A stretch of DNA of 64,000 nt. Origin: Tubiluchus corallicola (lineage: Eukaryota; Priapulida; Priapulimorpha; Priapulimorphida; Tubiluchidae). Made by a program: the position numbers and the translations under genes. Shown one piece after another: positions 50,422 through 63,616 of the stretch. The notes beneath the pieces were generated by a model. It ran no database searches, had not been told where the DNA came from, and worked only from the letters and a program-made list of their open reading frames with translations. Each line of letters opens with the position of its first letter. Position 1 is the stretch's first letter. The stretch spans positions 1-64,000 of the forward strand of contig JAQGDQ010000614.1 in NCBI GenBank assembly GCA_030141605.1. Direction: 5' to 3'.

Positions 50422-52215
50422 TTGTGTGTGATGCGATTGATCCAGGCTTTTATAGATTTGTGTATACTGTATACCCCCTTTGATACTGTACAACATGATA
50501 TTTTATTAGCCAAACTTGAACACTATGGTATCAGAAGCCTGCCTCTTCAATTGCTGCAGTCATATTTACACAATAGAAAACAATATACATCTATTGCATC
50601 TAAAAACTCAGATATTAATAGATCACAATCTTTCATGGAAAGCACATATACAATATATTGTTATTAAAACTAGTAAAATTATAGGTATTTTTTCAAAAAT
50701 TAGGCATTTCCTGAATTGTGATTCGAAAAAACTTCTATATTTAGAAGATAGCATACTTACATATGGCTCAGCACCCCATTCCACAATGTATCCCCTAATT
50801 ATTAATCAAAATAAATTTATAAAGCTTTGGACAAATACCAATAGAAGAGTCCATGTTACACCTTTATACCACCAGCATAAAATCTTAAAACTTCAGGATA
50901 TATATAAATTAGAGATGGCCAAATTTTTATATAGATTTAAACATAATATGCTTCCTGAAATTTTTCAGAATTACTACAAATCCGTAGCCCAGATGCACGT
51001 GTATCATACACGATTTGCCACTAACCAAACTTTCTATGTATAAAGATTTAATACTAACAAAGAGCAAAAATCTCTATCTTATCAAGGTGCTCTGTTGTGG
51101 AACAGTCTGTCTAATGATCTAAAAATGGCATCTTTAGCTGTTTGATAATTAACTATAAATCCTTCCTTATTTCTAATTATCATGTGTGACTTTTCTGCTA
51201 AGATCTAATTCTAATAAATCGTCTCTGTTAGTTTTAATTTATTCCCCTTGAACTAATCTATTAACTATAATTATTTTATCATAGTACATCTTTTCATCAA
51301 AGTGTAAAACTGTTATTATTATTTTTTCGCAGCTATGAAAAGGGAAGGTAAACACGCAATACAATAGGTCGAAGTATGATTGAAGTAGGTCTCACATAAT
51401 CTTCAAACAAATCCAGCAACTACAACATTTTTTCTCATACATAATTTTTTATAATTTTGCCTGCTCCACTTATGTTTTTGCTTGCATATTATGCTTTTCT
51501 CACTTCATATATATTCACGTTATTATAATTATTTTGCTCATTGTTTCACAGTTATCATTAAGTTTTACTATATTTTTGAGCCATGTTGTCTATTTAGTCA
51601 CATACTGATGTTTCACTACATATTTTGTTTACTCCATTTTTCTGCACTAGTTCTTGTGTTCCATAGTACTTTATTATTAGGCTTATCATAATTTGATTAA
51701 ACGCGATTGCATATTTTTGTTTCATTATATTTTGTTTGATTTTATCATGCATATTTTGTTTCTTTCACTGATTCATTTTTTGAGTTTTATTATTTCTTTT
51801 GGTCTGTCTTTTTCTAGGTATTTTATGTTTTAATGGGTTAGTTAAATGCTTTACATATTCTGTTAATCATCATTTCATATTTTTCATTTTATTTTTATGC
51901 TTCTTTGTTGCATAGCTTATTTAGTTATTTCGCTTTCAAGTTTAATTTATTCCCCCCCAAATTTATGTTAACAGTTGATTTTTGCTAATCTACTTCATAA
52001 CTATATTACACCTTTTAATTAGCAGCACTACAAATTACAAGTTACACTAGCCTGAGAAGGATAGCAGACTTGATGACCAATTGGTCTTTCGCTACCCGTT
52101 CTCCTGCACCCCCTAACTCTTTCCTTTATGCATAATTTATCCATTTTAATTAATAACTATAACAATAATGGTCTACTTGTATTCTGGTGTAAATATGGAG
52201 ATAAATAAAAATGTC
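50422..52215 (+). mobile_element. LINE copy with internal deletion
   Basis: Frame 50422-50667 reads FDTVQHDILLAKLEHYGIRS and LPLQLLQSYLHNRKQYTSI, a reverse-transcriptase core (FDTV.H..LL.KL..YGI). A switch of frame then gives SWKAHIQYIVIKTSKIIGIF, GIFSKIRHFL, LILTYGSAP-like, YKLEMAKFLYRFKHNMLPEI and, near 51090, GALLWNSLSNDLK, the C-terminal part. The segment between (YLDD box) is missing, so it is a deleted copy. The 3' part contains GATGACCAATTGGTCTTTCG (52073-52092) and ends GAGATAAATAAAAATG near 52205, both shared with the minus-strand LINE at 58826-60270. Confidence 0.75.
51311..51418 (-). repeat. 108-bp inverted repeat, right arm
   Basis: Partner of 49303-49410, in inverted orientation 1.9 kb away. 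It begins TGTTATTATTATTTTTTCGC and lies downstream of the LINE C-terminal frame, within what should be the LINE 3' untranslated part. Confidence 0.9.
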
Positions 52216-52562
52216 TATGCGTATTTTTTGCTGTATTAATAATGTGTCATGTTGTATTCACGAATTTTAAGTAGTGGATTATTGTTATAATTATTGTCGC
52301 CAACAATTTTCTTGTGGCTACCTTGTTGCCAGTTGTTGGAACTTAATTAGAACCAATATGGAGTCGTCCCTGTCGTTACCCGACTGTTGTACATTTTCTC
52401 TGTAGAACGCAGTAGATGGCGCAGCATGAACACAGTTTTCGACTTTTCTGTTGAGGAGAAAATATTGTGGTTTTGGTATATGACCGATATAAAAAGCATA
52501 CTAATGTTAATTGTTTAATTATGTAGTGTTTCTTAGCTTTGTTTTTTGTAACGGTTGTCAAC

Positions 52563-55500
52563 ATGTCTCTCGCAGGATTGAAAAAGCAGATAAATAAAGC
52601 TAATCAGGTAAAGTATTATTACATTAAACTCAAAAGTTGATCAAACGTAATCGTACGATACTCAGTTGACCATTTCCTATTATTATATATTTATGGTGTT
52701 TTTAAACACTAACTAGGCCTCATTCAGTTTATTCACTGAATATGTAGTATAATTGTCCTTGCGTTTGACTAAGCTCACTATCTAGTACTAGGGTGTGCCT
52801 GTTTGTGTAGTTAGTTCAAGTGTCATACAGCAGCCTAGGACTATAGTAGCTGGAGTACTAAATTGTAAATGTGGTATAATGTAGATAGTAGATTATTTTA
52901 CGTTATCAATTATGTTCCAAATTATTTTACCATTCCATTTTTTGGATAAAGTAAAGTATTTGGTAAAATGGGGTATTTGTGGCATTATTGTAGATAATAA
53001 ATTTCTATATTTTTAAATAATGCTGTTATATAACAGTATAACCGCAACAAATCACAATAAATTGAATTAAAGATAGGAAATCACCAGGCCAGACTTGAAA
53101 ATATGCTGCATTGCTCGGTAATGCCTATGCACTACAAATGCGCCACTGCCCTATAACATCGCTTTCCACGCGACATATCTGTGTGTCAATGCCAAAATAC
53201 GTGTCTCTTCCGGCAACTTCAAAGAAAATTCACAGTGACTGAGTAAGTGAATATAAAAATTAAGCGTTCATTGAGTAATCTTATAATGTGAAATAATTGT
53301 TATTATTTATAGTTACCTTCAGAATGATTAGGTGTGCTAGCACTGTGGTAGGCACTCACACCACTCCGTAATGATCACCGTGTGGGGTATCATAGTGCTA
53401 GGTTGGCAGTACTGTATAGTATGAAACCTTACTTCGTACCTTATATTGCACCATAATTCTTTATCGTGCCTCAAAATTGAATCGTACCATACTAGTATGA
53501 TAAAATATCTTACCATAATTCCGTTCCAAGTGCTTGTATGAACTCTAAAGTTAACTGTACAGCGATAAATTTATCAATTCTCATTCTGAATTTATGTATG
53601 GTATAAAACAGAACTGCTATTTGAACTTCCATATTATTTATTATAGGTAACAAGAGCTATGCAATACGTATATATATATATGCAATATATATTATATACA
53701 AAAGCAGGCTGGTGATAATGATTATAACAAACACAAATGACATTAAAAAAGGCAGTTACTTGTTGTTTATTCTGAAGATGAAAAATTACTGTTTTGCACA
53801 GATCGGCAAAGTTCTAAGTGTTCCATATTAACAACATAATTTTGAAATATTCTTGTTTCAGCAGAAGCTGCATAGCTTCAGATGTTTAGTAAATTACTGC
53901 ACAATAGCTAGGAATAACAGTTAAAACAGCAGAGTTATATAAATTGGTATCAAGCTTGGAAAGCAATCTGTAAACAATAATATAATAAAAGTAATTTATG
54001 AGAACTGGTAACTGATTGTTTCAAATAACTTGTGGCTTTTGCATTCAAAAGGAACAAATTTAGTGACTTTATGTGTGTGTGCTCTGTGCTAATTGCAGCA
54101 GAACAATAAGTCCCACCCACGAGCAAAACTGAGGATAAATGGTACAGAAAAGGTACAAAAAACATAATTTTGTATCGTACTGTTGAAAAAATACCATACC
54201 ATAATTTACAAAAAACATAATTTTGTATCGTACTGTTGAAAAAATACCATACCGTAATTCCGTACTGTAACTTTAAGCATTTTTCCTACTGTACCGTACT
54301 GCCAGCCTTGTCATAGTGTGTTTTGAAAAATTGGTTAAATTCTTTTTTTAAATGAAATAAGTAATGTTACCATACTGCCAGCCTTGTCATAATGTGTTTT
54401 GAAAAATTGGTTAAATTGTTTTTTTAAATGAAATAAGTAATGTGTCTTCTTATTCTATGTGTTTAGTGATGCAGCTGTCACGCAGACAGATGTAACGCTT
54501 ACGTCAATTCTCAGATACCACGCCCATACCAACAAAAATTTGCACGCCCAAATTTATACCAAATTTACCGCACTAGCTCCAGCCTGGCCATCAGACATGT
54601 TCCTAAGACTGTAGTATTAGGAGGACTATGAAAAATTACAATGAGATTTACAACAAGCAGTTAAGTGTGTTACCAAGGAGCAGCTTAGTAGCATTAACAA
54701 CAACAGCCAGTAGTGCCAAATTTAATATGTTCACACATTCATTGTACTATTTGCAGGGGAGTGCTTATGTGCATTGATATGTAGTTCAGATTATGAAATA
54801 ATACAAAATTTTGCCCTGTAAGAACTCCTCCAACACCTGTTTTAGGCACATAACTAAAAAAAATGTCATTGAAATCTATACCATAATAACAAATCAGTCA
54901 CATATTTAAACACTACAATTGATACTGTTGTTACTAAAAGCAAAAATTACAAACCGTTTTGGTAATCAACAGTCCATCATGATTACGAGACTGTCTGCAG
55001 AACCCTGTTCTATAAAAGGGTAAAAAATAGATTTTGTTTGTTTTGGTCTAATTGTAGTTTACTTAGACATAAAACTTATTCATGATGATGTTTACCAGCA
55101 AAGTAATAAGTGAATGCTAAAGCATTATGCTGCATTTGTGCATTGTTCACGTGAGAGTGTCTAAGTATGTGGAATCCTGAGTCCTTAATAAAAACAGTCA
55201 TGAATATTAAAATTGCCTTTTAAGCCACAGCAATAATCATCCTCAGTTTCCAAGAAACTTGTCGAATACTTATAAAAATTTTCAGGAATTATGCTTTAAT
55301 AATAATAAGTTTGTGCAAATAAAGTTTGTTGATTACAGAATAGCTTGGGCACATAGTTCTTAGAGAACTCATATGTTTAAGGCTATTTGACATCAAAACC
55401 TAATGATTTTTAAACCCATCTAAGCTAATAACTAACAAATGCAAAGTTATCAACACAAAAAATGTTGTCCTCTATTGCTGATTAGCTTTAGAATGTGGTG

Positions 55501-58500
55501 GTGTTTGTATTCTGTATTCACTGTGCTGAACAAACAATAATGTAAAGATGTTCATGTATCACTAACCTACTGTGAATTAAAAATAACTCATGTTTTTAGA
55601 AGCATCCATGTTATTATGTTAGTAATTTATTCTTTGGAAAAATCTTTCTAAAAAATTTTTTGAGCTTTTTTTGTTCAACTTTGAACATTAGCAGCACTTC
55701 TAAAGTTTAAAGGTTTTCAGTTATTTTAATTAAGTTCAGATTAGAACTTGCTTATTTCAGGAGCAAACCTTTTATAATTAATTCAACTTACATTACAGTG
55801 ACTCTGAGAAAAAAATTAAGAAAATTGAAGGTGGCACATTGATATTTTGATCTCATGTGTAAGTAGCAGTTTAAAGCTCTTGCATATATTTTTTCATTTT
55901 TCAGTACCTAAGCGAAAAAATTGGTGGAGCTGAGCCTACAAAGTTGGAAGAAGAATTCGTTAACTTAGAAAAGGTGGGCACTTTTTGCGTTGTTGTCTTA
56001 TGCAATGTTATTGGTAACATGATTAACATCTAAGTTGCATGGTAGCCAGTTCTTTTCAGCTGTTTACTTCACAATCTGTCTAACTAACACAGTGTAGGCA
56101 TTATTATAATAATAACTCTTTATTTCGTATCAAAGATACAGTACATCATAAAAAGGTTACAATAAAATACAATGAAATTACAATACAATATAATCAAATT
56201 TACATCTAAAAAATTACAGTGTATATTTGTAAGTATATTATTTCACAGATGGTTTCTGATGTTCAGGTCCTTATAAAATTTATTTTCTACTAGATGCTTT
56301 ACATTAATACAAGACAAGTTCAGTGGTGTCTAATATCTCGCATGGACGAATTGACCTGGCTTATTAATTTCATAGAGGACTATTATTATTAGTGTGACTT
56401 GTGGGAGTTTTCATATGATTTGTGTCTTCTAAATCGTACAAGAGCATTATAAATCTTAGAAATCAAAAGCAGCAGATGAGTTGATGTCTTTAACATCTGA
56501 ACTAATCATTAAAACTTCTGAAGAGTCTATATTGGTATTCATTTTGTCTACACTGCACTTTGTTCTATTAAAGAATAATATTTTTAACTATGATTCTAAG
56601 CATGTGTTCATGGTTCATGACTCTCAAGTCAATGTAACTTGTGGCAATATCTTCAAGCTTTATAGCTTAAATCTGTGAGAGACGATAAGATCTACTCTGT
56701 TTATTGCAAAAACTGTGTTGATAAATTGGTTGGCCTTAAAGTGACCACGTTTTTATTAACACCTAGCTAAAATTGTAGGTGCTTATTTTAAGACATATCT
56801 TATCATTCATATTTGTAAAATAGCTTTCTATTACTTTTACAAAACTGGCAAAATGCAGAGGAACTAGTTCACAATGATATTGTCTCAATGCTAAACTATT
56901 ACAATAGTCTCTGCTTTGGATAGTATACATGTTCAACATTCTGCTGCCATTTAAATACGCAAATGCTAATTTGATTGTTACAGCAATGCTAAAAGATTTT
57001 CGTTGATTGCCTGTCAAGGAGAGAGTGAAATAAAAAATAAAGTGAAGTGTACCCTTCCTCATAAAGGTTGAATTGTATTGAAATGAATTATTTTATTCTG
57101 TATTTAAATCATTCTTTGTGTATTTCCTAATGATGACTGCAAGTGTGCAGTGGAAACGTTGAACTTTCTCTAATAAAAAGTTAATAAAAGTTATAATATA
57201 GTGGGTTGTTTGTGAAATGGAATCACATTGTTTACATGTAACCTCCCTCTATATGGAATTCACTCAGCGCTGTGCAAAACTTTGCAAGATCTATTGCAGA
57301 GCTCCCTTGCTGTTTTTAGAAACAACATTAATTAGTTGGGATCATTGGCTATGCTTAGGTTTAAGGAGCTCTTCAGCTACGTTTAGGTTGAAAGGACTTT
57401 ATTGACATTACTGAGTCCTGCAAAGTGAACCTTTTAACACTAAATTAAATAATGCGTTTTTGGGATAACTTGCTGGTTTTGGTGTGTGCGTGTGCATGTG
57501 TGTGTGCGTGCGTGCATGTCTGCGTGTATGTTGACCGTAGTTAAGCATTGCCTAACCTGATGAGACACTGGATGGTTTAGCATAAGAAAGACTGTTTCCT
57601 GGTTTTTATCTACATTGTTATTCTGCCTATTTGTCTCATTATGAGAGAATGTTTACACTGGGTTGTGGCTAAGATGCCTCTTCTGACTCATCACCTCATC
57701 GTTGAGGCTTACCCTTGATAGTGAGCCACAATCTTGTACATTAAGTATACGTTTCTAGGTCCCAGATTGCAAAGTACTGGTTTGTACAATATAGGGATGT
57801 ACATTAACTGATTTCCACTGTAAACATATATGCATGTAATATTAAACTGTCCTAACATATTGAAACTTTGAAGCTGTGTTTTAAACCTATGTTTATGAAT
57901 TAGTTCCTACCAAGTGAAGGTTCTTGTCAAAAAGATAATGCCGCATATGAACATGTATTATAATAATTTTAAGGTGAGGATTATGTATATTTCAGAAATC
58001 TCATATAGGTAAAGTTTTAGTACTGTGATAGTTTTAAGTACTGTGTTGAAACAATTTTATTATTGAAAGCTTTTTATAAGTAACAACATGTTATTTGCTT
58101 GCGCTGGTAATTGCACATTTTCTCATCTCCGTTCAATAAATTTTTTGTTTTGTTTATGTGCAAAATCTGAAATTTTTGTACACTAAACAGTTATGTTTCA
58201 ATTTTAGGCCAAAATTACTATTAGCAAATTACTATTATTTTTGTTTAAACTAGTTACTGTGTATAATTAGTGTTAATTATCTAATTAACTAACACTATGT
58301 CTGGCGAAGCACCATTTTTGTTACATTTTCATGCGAATTTTAAAATGTTGGTATGATCATTTGCTTTGAGTGAAGCTTTTTTTAAAACGAAGAAGCTCTA
58401 TAGTTCCACAATCAGTAGACTAGCTTTGATCATAATTTTTATGGAGTTGCAGAGAGCCCAGCTAAGCGTTCATTAAGTGTACAGAGCGGCAACAATGGTG

Positions 58501-61500
58501 TCAGCTCAGCAACTTGGCTTCCCAAGAAACCTTTCATTATTAAAGGCTTCTTGTGTGCATTTCCTGCAGTATTTGCTTGATGGATGCTTCTTACTTTCTA
58601 CATTATTGATTGGCTGCCAGAAATAACTGTTCCTGGGCTAATAAACGCATATTTTATCACCCTGTGTTACCCAAGCCAGGCTCCATTATTTTGTAGCTAA
58701 GGGAGGTTGGACTTGTTAAGAGCTCAAGTTGGTTATTTGCAGCTAATAATTATTGCAACTCAAATACTGACTCCCATGATAACCATACTCAGCACATTAT
58801 TCGAGTTTTGTCATTACATAGAATGAACATAACATAACATAATCTTTTATTTATCTTGCAACGCACATACAGTTATAGTACAAATAATAATTTAAAAAAA
58901 ATTGTGAAGAAAAGGCAGCGAAAGACCAATTGGTCATCTAGTCAGCTGCCCTTTGGTTAGTAATGAACATTTTTAAAGGCTACTGTGCAACTGCTTATAA
59001 TTGGAATTTAATTCTTACAAATAACATGAAATTGATCTGTTTATAACTTGTTATATATAACACATTAATACAATTCATATACGCAATATTAATAAGTGTA
59101 TAATAAAAAATCAAAGAAGAACTGAAAATAAAAGTCTGACAGTGGAAATATAAGAATAATGGCAACTGAAATATACTTCATGACACAAGCATAATTTTTG
59201 ACAGTCACAAAAATAAATTATCATGCAAATAATGGAACTGCAAATTATCTATATTTTGGTATCAATACTATATATTACTATATTGAAGTATATTAAATTG
59301 TGGTTAATTTTCATGCACAGGCATACAGAAATTATAATTTACAAAACAAAAAACGGATCATGTGAAAAAACAGCCAGAGTCCAAAAATTACATTGCAAAC
59401 AATATTGTAAGTTGTGTGTTATAATCGTGCATAAGCAAGCCATTAAAAATTACAAAGCAATTTTCGATGATCTGAGGTAAAATTTTTTAACAGATATTTA
59501 AAGCACAAAAAATTACTTGGATGACTGCATGAGGAGATTGACAATTGGAGTCCAGACTTCAAAATATAAATATTCTAGACTTTACAAACTTGAAATTGAT
59601 CTACAGAAGTTAGACAATAAACAAATTAAATATTGAAATTAACTGAACATGCTATAATAGTAGTTGCTCGTGCATGCAGTTAGACAAATTACTGCAATGG
59701 GCAAAAGGAATAAAAGTTGTTGGAAAAATACTGTAAGCCTGCATGTAGTTAATCTCGGTAATAAGTTTGCAAGAGTTGATATTTATATAATTTACTCAAG
59801 CGACAGATACTAGTTGACAGCTAAAGATCATCCGAAAGTATATTCCATAGAGTTGTACCATTGTGTTTTAAAGTGTTTAGACCTTTCGTTGTCTTAAGTC
59901 TTTCCTGAAAATAATTTTGTTTGTTAGCTGCTCTAGTAGATTATTGGTGAACATCACTAATCTTTCTGAAATAATTGCAGTATAACTAAGGTAGAATGCC
60001 CTTTTTGTAATTGAACATGAATTTCGGTAACTCAAGCTTATGAATTTCATTTATTTTTAATACTTGCAAAGCATAATAAGAAGAGGTAGTGCGATCTCGG
60101 AACCCAGCTAAAGTCATTATTTTGATAATTTTGTTATGTGCTGCTGTAAGTGGTTTCAGAACGGATTTTTTGCTGAATCCCACGACAAGATACAATAGTC
60201 AGTGTGTGGGTACACTATGGCAAAGTAACAATGGCAATGAAACAAAAACAGAGTTATTGTGGATGGGAGAGAGAGTGGGGTAGGGGGAAACAGGGCAAAT
60301 TTGTTGCTAATAATCTTCTGCATGGTCACATTTTCTTTTTGTTCTTTCAAAAAATATTTAAATGAGCCCTGTTTGAAATTCCCACAGCTCTTTTACTCAC
60401 TGCAGTTTAGGATGCAGTTTGATACTAATGTTGTTGGGTAACCTTTATGACTGCTGCAAAACACGGGATTTTGCAAAGCGCTAGATGAACAAAATTGCTA
60501 TTAATTTGTAATAACTAATCTGTTATGCAGTGGTGTTTTAATCTTTTAAGTTTTTTAAATTATGTATTTCTTATCTGTGTATATAATTTATATAGAGCAA
60601 CAATACATTTCACAATTTCCCTAAAGCTACAGTGAATGCTTTTTTTAATAGTGTTGTAACGACAGTTTTTGTCTGTTCATTAAATGTGCCACAGATGACT
60701 TGTTGGAGATAATTACACAGTGATATGTGTGTTAAATAGCCACAACAATAAATTGGCATTTAACTGGAATGCAAAATCAATGTGAAAAGGGTGAGATGGA
60801 AGGACTCACTGTATTTTCAACTGCTTTTGATACAGTGTGATGAGAGTACTAATAACAGCTACATTTCTAAGTCTTCATAATAAAAATTCAGATATGCTAT
60901 TCACTTTTTTAGAAAACAGATGTCACCTGTGAACTTGTCGAAGATCTGCAAACGAAAACGAAGGAATACCTTCAGCCAAATCCAGGTTTGACAGTTGCAC
61001 ATTATTTTACATGCGGCATGTTAATACCTGGTTACTTGTTTTAAGAATTTATGAAATAGTTGATTTAATATAAGTTTTAGCACAGCCATTACAACACCCG
61101 GGGCTGTACATCACCGAGATTAATATTGCCCTGTGCGATCGCACGATTCCCGACAATATCTTGATGAAATGGGATTTATGGTGAATCTCAAGCTTTAGTT
61201 CAATTGGAAATGTCTGAACGAATCAATATCAATCATGAGCCGCATGACGGCTTTTTCTTCCTACATCTGGTGATGTTAAAAAGAGGGGATAATTTATATT
61301 GAAGAGAAATTAGAGGATCATTTATTTTAAAAAGGCATCTTTAAAATAACTTAGCACTTGCCTAGTAATATGTCTAATTTACTAATCCAAATGTGAAGAA
61401 ATACTGAAAAAAGTCTATTGAATATCTGTAATAAAATGGTTGTTGGTATTGAAAAATTGGTATTTTGTATACTTATTTCTAATATAAGTAGTTACACGTT

Positions 61501-63616
61501 GTTTGATCATGTTAGCTTGTTACTGTATACTGTCACAAACAGATTGTTATCGTCTAATAATTGCATTACATTTTTGTTTACAATATCCTACATTTTTTCC
61601 ATTTTTATACCGAATCCTATGCATTTCTTGTCCTCCTGGATTACAGGTAGTTTTAGCTTATGATCACAAAGTTTTATCTTAATTAGCTTCGCTTTGTCCC
61701 CATAACGTCAGGAGCAGTTGTGCATTATATTTGATATCCCAGAAGAGACATTTTCTGCGAATTCTCTGCAAAATAATTGCAAGCGCTGTCTAAACATTGA
61801 AAGTTGTTGACGAAAAGTCTGGCATTGTCAGTTTCGCATTTACTCTTGTCCATAGAGAGTTTGTGTTTGAGAAACGAATGCAGGTTTCCACTTTCATTCA
61901 AAGATTTCCTGTTTAATAGCAATGCAAGACTCTTCGATTTTTTGCCCGGGATGTCGCTTCATAAATCAAGCCAATTAATCTTTGAGGGACTATTTCAAAG
62001 TTAATGATCTAGAGTCTGGAGTCTAATAGAATAACTGTTGGTATATGTATGTATAGGTAGTATTTAATTTCATAAAGCTGAACTTCCTAAAGATGAACGC
62101 CAGCTTGACTAATCTCAGTGATTACCAATGCATCATATGTATGCATTAGTTGTGAATAGAACCTGTCGTTATTTCCTTATGTTAATGAACTGAGTGTCTT
62201 ACAATTGACCAGATGATACAGATTTTGTTTGTGATTGACTCCTGTCATGTCTTCTAGACTTGTGACCAGTGTAAACCACATACTCATTCTTTTGTCAAAT
62301 GTGTATCACAAACAAGGAAAACAATAGTGGATTAAAAGTATGTATTTTTAAAATTCTGATGAAAGCCTGCTTATGCAAAAGATTTTGGTATTACTGTACA
62401 TGTGAATGATTTTCGGTCTGGATCTATTTTATTGCATTCCCTGTTTTACACCAATCGAGCATGCTCATTATATCACATCTATTTCTCTTATTGAACAAAA
62501 CTAGACAGACTGAAGTATTTTAGTCAAACGACAACTGAAAAGTTGTAACTTTATTCAGGTAATGCGGAACAGATTATGGAATGTTCATGTAGTGTTTTGT
62601 TGTCAGAGAACTACATTACTTAACAACTGTGTAAGCATTTATTTAACATTTTAAGAAATACAAATATTGGTATACAGTTCTGGATTTCATAGAAATAAAT
62701 GGTACTAGAAAGCAGAAAGAAGTGGACTATGATAATGTTGTAACAAAAGTATGTGTCCAGAAACATATTGTTTCTAAATTCATTTCTCACCTATATGCTA
62801 AAATTTGTGTGCTGGAATTTTAAATGCACTGTCATTTGTAAACATTTTTTTGTGTAGCCTCACGAGCAAAGATGTCAGCCACAAGTGCCATCTCTAAGAT
62901 TCGTGGCTCCTCAAAGTACATGCCTTATCCACAACCAGAGGGTGTTTTAGGAGAATCTATGCTGAAGTATAGCAAAGAACTGAGCGACGACTCCCCATTT
63001 GGTATGTATTTCTGGCTTTTACTGTTGCATGAACTATAGGGCTGCCTTGTTGCTGATCACCGATAAATGCCATAGTACACCAACGTTTAAATTACTTATT
63101 TTATATGGCTTACATGTCCATTGTACACATTTTTTTAAATATTATGAGGATTGAATTAATTTGTAATTGTTAATTATATTCTGTTTAATTATATACTTGT
63201 TAAAAATTGATTACTTGCTTCGAAATATGTACTTGTGAGACTCAGTGTTTCCCAATTTAGCCACTTAAATAATAAAATGTTAATCATATAAACATTTTAC
63301 TAGAAGTTGCTGCTTGGAATGTTATTATAGCTTCTAGAGGATTTGCAAGATGCATGTGTGAAGGGAAGGGTTGGATAAAGGGGTTAATTTCATTTTACCT
63401 TGACAGTGTGTCTCTCAGTAGTGAAGTCATACCAGTGCTTTAGTTTATTTTCCTCATGGTAATTTTTGAAATTTGTTTGCAGGAAATGCTCTAAGCGAGG
63501 TTGGAGAAGCGATGAAACAGCTTGCTGACATTAAGTATGCCCTAGAGGATAATGTTAAGCAGAATTTCCTAGAGCCATTACATCAGTTGCAAACTAAGGA
63601 GCTAAAGGAAGTAATG
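52563..63616 (+). CDS. SH3GL: Endophilin-A, 5' portion (5 exons, 155 aa read; gene runs off the right edge)
   Basis: Exons: 52563-52607, 55905-55973, 60913-60985, 62858-63001, 63483-63616; the last ends at ATG|gtgagt in phase 0. Sequence [98 protein letters not shown] and [20 protein letters not shown]. This matches the N-terminal amphipathic helix H0 and first half of the BAR domain of endophilin A (SH3GL1-3). The insert helix around PNPASRAKMS is the family signature. Endophilin binds curved membranes and, through its C-terminal SH3 domain (not in the window), recruits dynamin and synaptojanin in endocytosis. Introns are long (3.3, 4.9, 1.9 and 0.5 kb). The three vertebrate paralogues cannot be told apart here. 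Confidence 0.95.
54155..54260. repeat. 53-bp tandem duplication
   Basis: ACAAAAAACATAATTTTG... begins at 54155 and again at 54208; the two 53-bp units run through GTATCGTACTGTTGAAAAAATACCATACC and are almost identical, so recent. Confidence 0.9.
54293..54443. repeat. 76-bp tandem duplication
   Basis: ACCGTACTGCCAGCCTTGTC (54293) recurs as ACCATACTGCCAGCCTTGTC (54369), each followed by TGTGTTTTGAAAAATTGG and AAATGAAATAAGTAATGT. Only a few bases differ. Confidence 0.9.
56105..56470 (-). mobile_element. Possible LINE 3' end fragment (endophilin intron 2)
   Basis: On the minus strand the sequence ends GATACGAAATAAAGAGTTATTATTATAATAATG: a poly(A)-type signal followed by a short TTA-rich tail, as in the other LINE 3' ends here. 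The reading frame upstream is too decayed to identify. Low confidence. Confidence 0.3.
57481..57530. repeat. (GT)n microsatellite
   Basis: GTGTGTGCGTGTGCATGTGTG-type repeat with GC and AT interruptions in endophilin intron 2. Confidence 0.85.
58826..60270 (-). mobile_element. LINE copy, C-terminal half and 3' UTR
   Basis: Minus-strand frames read [59 protein letters not shown] and [17 protein letters not shown], the C-terminal part of a non-LTR reverse transcriptase. The 3' UTR contains GATGACCAATTGGTCTTTCG (complement of 58923-58942) and ends AGATAAATAAAAGATT followed by (ATGTT)n at 58826-58845. It lies in endophilin intron 2. 5' truncated and stop-containing, so inactive. Confidence 0.7.

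Larger units (their letters stand above)
52608..55904 (+). other. Endophilin intron 1
   Basis: 3.3-kb phase-0 intron. Contains a TACCATAATTCCGTACC-rich repeat region (about 53380-53530 and 54120-54300), two tandem duplications at 54155-54443, and a TATATA tract near 53668. No further exon is seen. Confidence 0.6.

Noticed and set aside
49303-51418. DNA transposon with 108-bp terminal repeats
   Set aside because: The interior contains the last LAMTOR3 exon and a LINE piece, no transposase, and the outer flanks show no target duplication.
56763-57062. 99-codon minus-strand frame with DYCNSL
   Set aside because: A single LINE-like word is not enough; the surrounding residues do not follow the reverse-transcriptase pattern.
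57130-57200. GATGACTGCAAGTGTGCAGTGGAAACG followed by AATAAAAAG as a gene 3' end
   Set aside because: It looks like a fragment familiar from dispersed repeats in invertebrate genomes, but I could not tie it to a family or a coding frame, so no feature is called.
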